Positions 59,042-64,000 of a stretch of DNA of 64,000 nt are shown here, in pieces. Both the position numbers and the translations under genes were made by a program. The DNA comes from Sphingobacterium sp. N143 (lineage in GTDB: Bacteria > Bacteroidota > Bacteroidia > Sphingobacteriales > Sphingobacteriaceae), in the NCBI RefSeq assembly GCF_030325625.1, contig NZ_JACAIS010000015.1, positions 1 through 64,000 on the forward strand. The letters are read 5' to 3'. The notes under the pieces were generated by a model. The model saw only the letters and a list, made by a program, of their open reading frames with translations. It was not told where the DNA came from and did no database searches. How positions within the stretch are numbered: position 1 is the first letter of the stretch; each line of letters starts with the position of its first letter.

Positions 59042-61519
59042 ATGCGATTAAAACAAGAATATGATGACAAAATAACCCAATTGCAAATGGGCGGGTCCCA
59101 AGGGCCAGCCGAGATCGCTGAAAGAATAGCGCCTGAACGATGGTTTGATGTGCTTGCTTATTTTGAAGTCCATATCAGCGAACCTGATGCCCCTCAGCTA
59201 TATGATGCCCTCTTTGAGAAGGGGACTGATTTCCCTGCAAATCTATACCTCGATGATGAAGATTACCAATTTTTCGTGGTTAAAACACGGGAACTGTTGG
59301 AACGTTTTGCGCCCACGAACCCCGAAGCATGGGTAGAGCTAGGCTTGCAGCATATATTATGTCGCCGTGTGGCAGTCGATAAAACGAAAGCCTCCTTTTA
59401 TTTGAATAAAGGTGTAGAGCAGGGAGTTGCAATTGCACGCCCGCTGTATTTGTATTATAATCATCTGGGACTGCTCTCCGACATAGAGCGGAACACCGCA
59501 AAGGAGATGCTTGAGGAACTTGCCGCAGCAGGTGACCCCTGGGGGATTGCATATGCAGCTCATCTTATGGTATGGACAGACAAATTTGAAGAAGTATTCG
59601 ACAATATTCAGGTATTAAAACATGCGGATGACCCTAAATTGCTGCGCCATTATTACGAAGCATTGCAATTCTACTATTCACGAAAGGGAGATAAAGCCAA
59701 ACAGATCGAAGTGCTGCAAGAAGGGATTGATAAAGCCGAATCCCGTTACTGCCGGTTCATCATGAATGAAATAAAACGTACAGAAGCGACGACGATGGAG
59801 CAGCTGCAGCTCCTTATTCCTGCTTACCAGGAGATTTTTGAATATGGCATTACAGACGCTGCGGTTCAGCTTGCGCTTATCCAGCTCCAGGCAATAGGCA
59901 ATGAACCAAAGAGCGCTGAGGACTATAAGGACGTTTTGTTTTACCTACAGAAAGCCTTTGATTATAATAATAATTATGCAGGCTATCGCCTGGCATGTCT
60001 ATACCTCTACAATGAGAGTCTACAGGACAGAACAACAGGAATGTCCCTATTGGCACAGCTTGATGAACGGTATGATTATGCCGAAGCCCAGGTTGAACTT
60101 GCCGAAATCTATTTGGAAGGCAGGCTGGTATCTGCTGATGAACAACAAGCCTTTCAGCGGTTCACAAAACTTGCTGAAAAGGGAGTTCATTATGCGCACC
60201 TGCGTCTCGGAAATATGCTGGAATTTGGCTATGCTGGGACCGAACCGGATTATCAGGCTGCCTTTGTTCATTTCCAGGCTGCTGCTGAAGGCAAATTAGC
60301 ACAAGCCTTGTACCAGTTGGGGCGATATATCAAATATGGTATACATGGCGAACAACCTGACCCAGCAGCTGCACTGCCTTACTTTGAGGAGGCAGCAAGC
60401 TATAATAATGCGGCGGCATTGACAGAAATGGGACTTGCCCGGGAAACCCAAAATGAACCGGACTATAAGCAGGCGTTTGCGTACTTTTCACAGGCCGCAG
60501 AGCTGGGATATCCCTATGCCTATTACCTAAAGGGTGTTTATCTGCAAAATGATTATCATCAGTCAGGTTCTCCCCAACCTCAGGAAGCTTTCATAGCCTT
60601 TGAAACCGGCGCAGGAATGTATGACCTCAATAGTACCTATGAATTGGCGCGCTGTTATCGCAGCGGCAGTGGTACGGAGATCAATCTGGACAAGATGATC
60701 GAGTATTACCGACAGGCCGCCGACCGTAACCATGTGCAGGCATTGACCGATATGGGGCTGTGCTATGAGTACGGATATGGGCTTAGTAGGGATCCTGTGA
60801 AAGCCGAAGAGTACATCAAGAAAGCTGTTGATCTGGGATTCCCGTATGCGCAATATGTGCTGGGACGTTACTACCTGAATGGTTTGGTGCAGCAGGATAC
60901 AGCCGCTGGTCTGGCCTTGTTGGAACAGGCTGCCGAACGGCATGTTGGAGAAGCCTTATTACTGTTAGGGGACTATTACTTCTTTGATTATGACCAACTG
61001 GAGGAGTATGATAAAGGGTTCGGCTATTATACCCAGGCACAGCAACTGGGGTATCTCAGTGATGGATTGGGCATGTGCTACGAATTTGGTGTTGGGGTAG
61101 AAGCCCAGCCCACAATGGCATTCTCCTATTATAGGCAAGCTGTCGAAAGAGGCAATCAGGAAGCAGGATACCGGTTGGGTAGATGTTATTATTTTGGTAT
61201 AGGCACAGAGGTCAATAAAAAAGAAGCCTATCAAAATTTTCTGGAAGTGGCCCATCAGGGAAACAGTTATGCCTGTTATTTTGTGGGAACACAGTTATTG
61301 GAAGGTGATGGGGTGGAAGCAGATCTACAAGAAGGGGCCGATTGGATAACGAAAGCCGCAGAAGCTGAATACGCAGAAGCACAGTTTACCTTGGCCAACT
61401 GTTACCTCATGGGGGATGGTGTCGAAGAAAACGAAGCTTTGGCATTAGAATGGTTTGAACGGGCTGCTGATAATGGGCATGAGGAGGCAATTAAACTGAC
61501 CAAGAAAACAAGAAAGTAA
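59042..61519 (+). CDS. Large Sel1/TPR-like repeat protein
   Basis: An 825-residue cytoplasmic protein (no signal peptide). The first 270 residues are helical with TPR character and no named domain. From about 280 to 820 it holds about fourteen Sel1-like repeats of roughly 36 residues with signatures such as AEIYLEGRLVSADEQQAFQRF, ALTDMGLCYEYGYGLSRD and AGYRLGRCYYFGIGTEVN. Sel1 repeats form a superhelix for protein-protein contacts. The next gene, an HSP90-like ATPase, starts 8 bp downstream, implying a shared complex or client-binding role. Confidence 0.85.
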   Translation: MRLKQEYDDKITQLQMGGSQGPAEIAERIAPERWFDVLAYFEVHISEPDAPQLYDALFEKGTDFPANLYLDDEDYQFFVVKTRELLERFAPTNPEAWVELGLQHILCRRVAVDKTKASFYLNKGVEQGVAIARPLYLYYNHLGLLSDIERNTAKEMLEELAAAGDPWGIAYAAHLMVWTDKFEEVFDNIQVLKHADDPKLLRHYYEALQFYYSRKGDKAKQIEVLQEGIDKAESRYCRFIMNEIKRTEATTMEQLQLLIPAYQEIFEYGITDAAVQLALIQLQAIGNEPKSAEDYKDVLFYLQKAFDYNNNYAGYRLACLYLYNESLQDRTTGMSLLAQLDERYDYAEAQVELAEIYLEGRLVSADEQQAFQRFTKLAEKGVHYAHLRLGNMLEFGYAGTEPDYQAAFVHFQAAAEGKLAQALYQLGRYIKYGIHGEQPDPAAALPYFEEAASYNNAAALTEMGLARETQNEPDYKQAFAYFSQAAELGYPYAYYLKGVYLQNDYHQSGSPQPQEAFIAFETGAGMYDLNSTYELARCYRSGSGTEINLDKMIEYYRQAADRNHVQALTDMGLCYEYGYGLSRDPVKAEEYIKKAVDLGFPYAQYVLGRYYLNGLVQQDTAAGLALLEQAAERHVGEALLLLGDYYFFDYDQLEEYDKGFGYYTQAQQLGYLSDGLGMCYEFGVGVEAQPTMAFSYYRQAVERGNQEAGYRLGRCYYFGIGTEVNKKEAYQNFLEVAHQGNSYACYFVGTQLLEGDGVEADLQEGADWITKAAEAEYAEAQFTLANCYLMGDGVEENEALALEWFERAADNGHEEAIKLTKKTRK

Positions 61520-61526
61520 TTACGGA

Positions 61527-63314
61527 ATGGAAGAAGAGAAATCCTATCATTTTCAGGTAAATCTGAAAGGAATGATCGCTTTGCTCTCGGAGCATCTCTA
61601 TAGCGATCCAAACACCTTTATCCGTGAATTGCTCCAGAATGCGGTTGATGCCATCACGGCTTTAAAGCATTTGGATGAGGGGCATGCCGGTAAAATTACG
61701 GTGATTTTACCCGATGAAGAAGAAACGAATTTTATCTTTCAAGATAATGGTATCGGGCTTCAGGAAGCTGATATCCATCAGTTTTTATCCATTATCGGTG
61801 AAAGCTCCAAAACTAAAGATATACAGGACGCCAAAGATTTTATTGGTAAGTTTGGTATCGGGTTGCTCTCCTGTTTTGTGGTGAGTGATGAAATCATTGT
61901 TGAAACCAAATCCGCACTTGAGCAAATCCCCCTGCGTTGGACTGCCCGTTCGGAGGGAGATTACAAAATCGAAAAGGTTGAAAGGGAAATACCTATTGGA
62001 ACCCGGGTTATTCTAGTCCCAAAAAAGCAATATAAATACATCTTCGAGGCTGGATATTTTGAGAAGAAAATCCGTTTTTATGGTGATGCACTACGTGAAA
62101 CCATTGCCCTGGAAATTGGTGGTCAGGCAAAAATTGTCCATCAGGAGGAACCACGTTGGTTGTCATCTTTAGCTTCCAAAACCGACTTATTGACCATTGG
62201 TAAGGATTTATTCCATGTGAATTTCTTGGATGCTGTCCCGTTTGAAACGACTGCAGGACGTGCCAAGGGCGTTTTGTATATTTTACCCCATCGGACACAA
62301 TTCAGTAGCAAGCAGCGCCATCGTATTTACCTCAAGCGGATGTTCCTCTCGGAGGAGGATCAGGCGCTTTTACCTAATTGGGCATTCTTTGTGCGGATGA
62401 TCGTCAATACAGAAGAGCTGAGTGCAACTGCTTCACGTGAGTCTCTGATGAAAAATGATCTGTTGCGCCAAGCACGTAAGGAAATTGCTGGCCTATTGAA
62501 AACTTACCTACAGCAGATCAAGAAAACAGATTTTGATATTTATCAGCGTATTATCCAGACTCATTACCTGCATTTGAAAGCTTTTGCACTCGAGGATGTC
62601 GATTTTCTGGATATTTTTTTGGCCGATATTCCATTTGAAACCAATCGTGGGCAGCGGAGTTTTCAAAATATCATTGATTATCAACAAAATCTATATTATT
62701 GTGCTGATTTTGAAGACTTCAAGCAGATCGACCGTATGGCGGACACACAAGGAATGATTTTGGTGAATGCCTCTTATACCTTTGATGCCGAGCTGCTTCG
62801 GAAAATAAAACAGCGATATTCCAATTATACCGTAACGGAGATGTCTCCCGGACAGCTGCTGGGGACATTCCAAGCCATTCATGAAGATGAAGAAGATTAT
62901 TTTAGGACTTTTAAAGATGATGTGCAGAAGATATTGGATGACTATAACTGTAACCTAGAAATCCGGCGTTTTAAACCGGTAGATACACCTGCGATTTTTA
63001 CCAAAATGGATCATAATAATGTGCAGAATACCATCAGCCAGCTAAAAGAAAATGCCAATCCGTTTGCCCGGGTACTGCAGTCAGCTCCAAAAAATAAGGC
63101 GAAGAACACCTTATGTCTCAATGTGGACAATGGACTTGTACATAGCCTGACGGAAATAAAGGACCACTACATGTTGCGGTCAGTGATAGAGCTGCTGTAT
63201 GTGCAGGCCTTGATATTGGGAAAGTATCCGGTACAAGAACGGGAAATGAAAGTGATGAATGATGCCATGAAGAGTCTTATCGTAATGGGACTGGACAACT
63301 TTGTGAATCTGTAA
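61527..63314 (+). CDS. HSP90-family (HtpG-like) ATPase
   Basis: A 595-residue protein of the GHKL/HSP90 family. The N-terminal ATPase domain carries FIRELLQNAVDAI (Glu34, Asn38), FQDNGIGL (Asp73), IGESSKTK, GKFGIGLLSCF (from Gly107) and GTRVILV. The middle domain has RIYLKRMFLSEED and TASRESLMKND, where the Arg aligns with the ATP-contacting Arg of HtpG. The C-terminal third is divergent from canonical HtpG. It is probably not the housekeeping HtpG, given its divergence and its place between Sel1 and TPR-like genes. Confidence 0.88.
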   Translation: MEEEKSYHFQVNLKGMIALLSEHLYSDPNTFIRELLQNAVDAITALKHLDEGHAGKITVILPDEEETNFIFQDNGIGLQEADIHQFLSIIGESSKTKDIQDAKDFIGKFGIGLLSCFVVSDEIIVETKSALEQIPLRWTARSEGDYKIEKVEREIPIGTRVILVPKKQYKYIFEAGYFEKKIRFYGDALRETIALEIGGQAKIVHQEEPRWLSSLASKTDLLTIGKDLFHVNFLDAVPFETTAGRAKGVLYILPHRTQFSSKQRHRIYLKRMFLSEEDQALLPNWAFFVRMIVNTEELSATASRESLMKNDLLRQARKEIAGLLKTYLQQIKKTDFDIYQRIIQTHYLHLKAFALEDVDFLDIFLADIPFETNRGQRSFQNIIDYQQNLYYCADFEDFKQIDRMADTQGMILVNASYTFDAELLRKIKQRYSNYTVTEMSPGQLLGTFQAIHEDEEDYFRTFKDDVQKILDDYNCNLEIRRFKPVDTPAIFTKMDHNNVQNTISQLKENANPFARVLQSAPKNKAKNTLCLNVDNGLVHSLTEIKDHYMLRSVIELLYVQALILGKYPVQEREMKVMNDAMKSLIVMGLDNFVNL

Positions 63315-63328
63315 AGAAAGAATAATAT

Positions 63329-64000
63329 ATGTATACGCTTAAAATTCAAAAATTGCGCAATCAGATCGATCGTGTTGACAATACCTTAGAGAAAGTGAAC
63401 CTGTTGACACAGGCAATCCGGATCGCGGATGAAAATGAAGATATTGAATGGGGCTATGACCTTCGGCTGGATCTCATTAATCAAGAAATTGATTTGGCCT
63501 TTTCAACAGAGTCGCTGCCAGCATTTGCATGGATATTACAAGCTTATGATGATCATCCTGAGCTTTTTAATGAAGAAGATTTTTTATGGCAATATAAATG
63601 GATGATGTCCGAGCTTTATGACAACCCAGCGGTGAGCCGGGAGCAGATAGAGGCCGCATTGGCTGATTTTGAAGGAAGGCTACTGCGCAACGGCTATGGT
63701 AAACGGGCCATACACAATGAAGAACTCAGTGACGCCTTGGCCCAGAAAGATCTTCCCGCGATCGAAAGGGCATTAGCCGATGTGAAGGCCATACAGCGCG
63801 ATGATATGAGCGATTGTGAGGCTTGTGAAATGGATGCAGAAGTTTCAGTGGCCTTATTGCAAAACGGCTATGCACTTGCCTGTGAAAAGGCTCTTCCGCT
63901 ATTGGAAGGGCAATTCAGCTGTTCCCATGTTCCTTTAAGAACTGCCGTGAACCTGGCCTATGAAGGGTACAAAAATGGCGATAGGGAGCAGGCAGTGAAG
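63329..64000 (+). CDS. Helical TPR-like partner protein (partial, runs off the window)
   Basis: An ATG at 63329, 14 bp after the HSP90-like stop, opens a frame still open at 64000 (224 codons visible). The sequence begins MYTLKIQKLRNQIDRVD and is entirely helical with TPR-like character (LEKVNLLTQAIRIADENEDI, SVALLQNGYALACEKALPLL) and a CEAC pair (DCEACEMD). No signal peptide. As third gene of the tight operon it likely functions with the Sel1 and HSP90-like proteins. HSP90-like genes in other bacteria can have TPR-type neighbours. Confidence 0.8.
   Translation, partial: MYTLKIQKLRNQIDRVDNTLEKVNLLTQAIRIADENEDIEWGYDLRLDLINQEIDLAFSTESLPAFAWILQAYDDHPELFNEEDFLWQYKWMMSELYDNPAVSREQIEAALADFEGRLLRNGYGKRAIHNEELSDALAQKDLPAIERALADVKAIQRDDMSDCEACEMDAEVSVALLQNGYALACEKALPLLEGQFSCSHVPLRTAVNLAYEGYKNGDREQAVK

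Overview
The window looks like chromosomal DNA of a Bacteroidota species, most likely Sphingobacteriaceae (Sphingobacterium- or Pedobacter-like). Support comes from two SusC/SusD pairs, fimbrillin-type lipoproteins, LytTR and AraC regulators, promoters of the TTG/N20/TAnnTTTG type, mostly weak Shine-Dalgarno sites, and moderately AT-rich DNA. The genus is inferred from protein style only. No rRNA, complete tRNA or CRISPR array was seen.

Layout. 1-368: end of an IS3-family element with a programmed frameshift site, abutting broken gene fragments (369-729). 798-5555: SusC/SusD pair, minus strand. 5829-11829: a small membrane protein, a SusD scar, a lipoprotein, and a three-gene efflux pump (TolC, HlyD, MFS) facing a divergent AraC regulator. 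11866-14543: a protein built only of HNH-associated repeats, an Rpn-type nuclease bracketed by two copies of one terminator hairpin, and a small DNA-binding protein. 14622-15129: a canonical promoter followed by about 400 nt of hairpin-rich noncoding DNA, then a TlpA-SusC-SusD operon, a cysteine-containing small exported protein and an AraC regulator.

22013-25730: two tiny peptide genes, a lipid-acyltransferase-fold protein, a divergent LytS-like kinase, a LytTR regulator and a small HTH-like protein. 25879-27592: a palindrome, a 10-bp-period repeat, a promoter and a phage-lysis-like gene group. 27786-32589: two divergent cassettes, each a roughly 54-residue peptide with a shared VELE-x2-IAAGS motif followed by a fimbrillin/FISUMP-like lipoprotein.

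32766-42460: surface polysaccharide genes (acyltransferase with SGNH domain, PHP tyrosine phosphatase, CapD-type dehydratase, complete dTDP-rhamnose pathway, one AT-rich glycosyltransferase). 42819-49104: LuxR-type regulator, usher-like barrel, and a convergent pilin-chaperone-adhesin operon, read here as a non-canonical chaperone-usher system. 49254-58720: acyltransferase, Tat-exported amidohydrolase with AraC regulator, GH127 enzyme with LamG domain, OmpR/histidine kinase pair and a PepSY-like protein. 59042-64000: Sel1-repeat protein, HtpG-like ATPase and a TPR-like protein running off the edge.

The best candidates for undescribed biology are the paired VELE/IAAGS peptide cassettes, the peptide-acyltransferase-LytTR group, the split chaperone-usher locus, the Sel1-HSP90-TPR operon and the structured noncoding region at 14660-15040.
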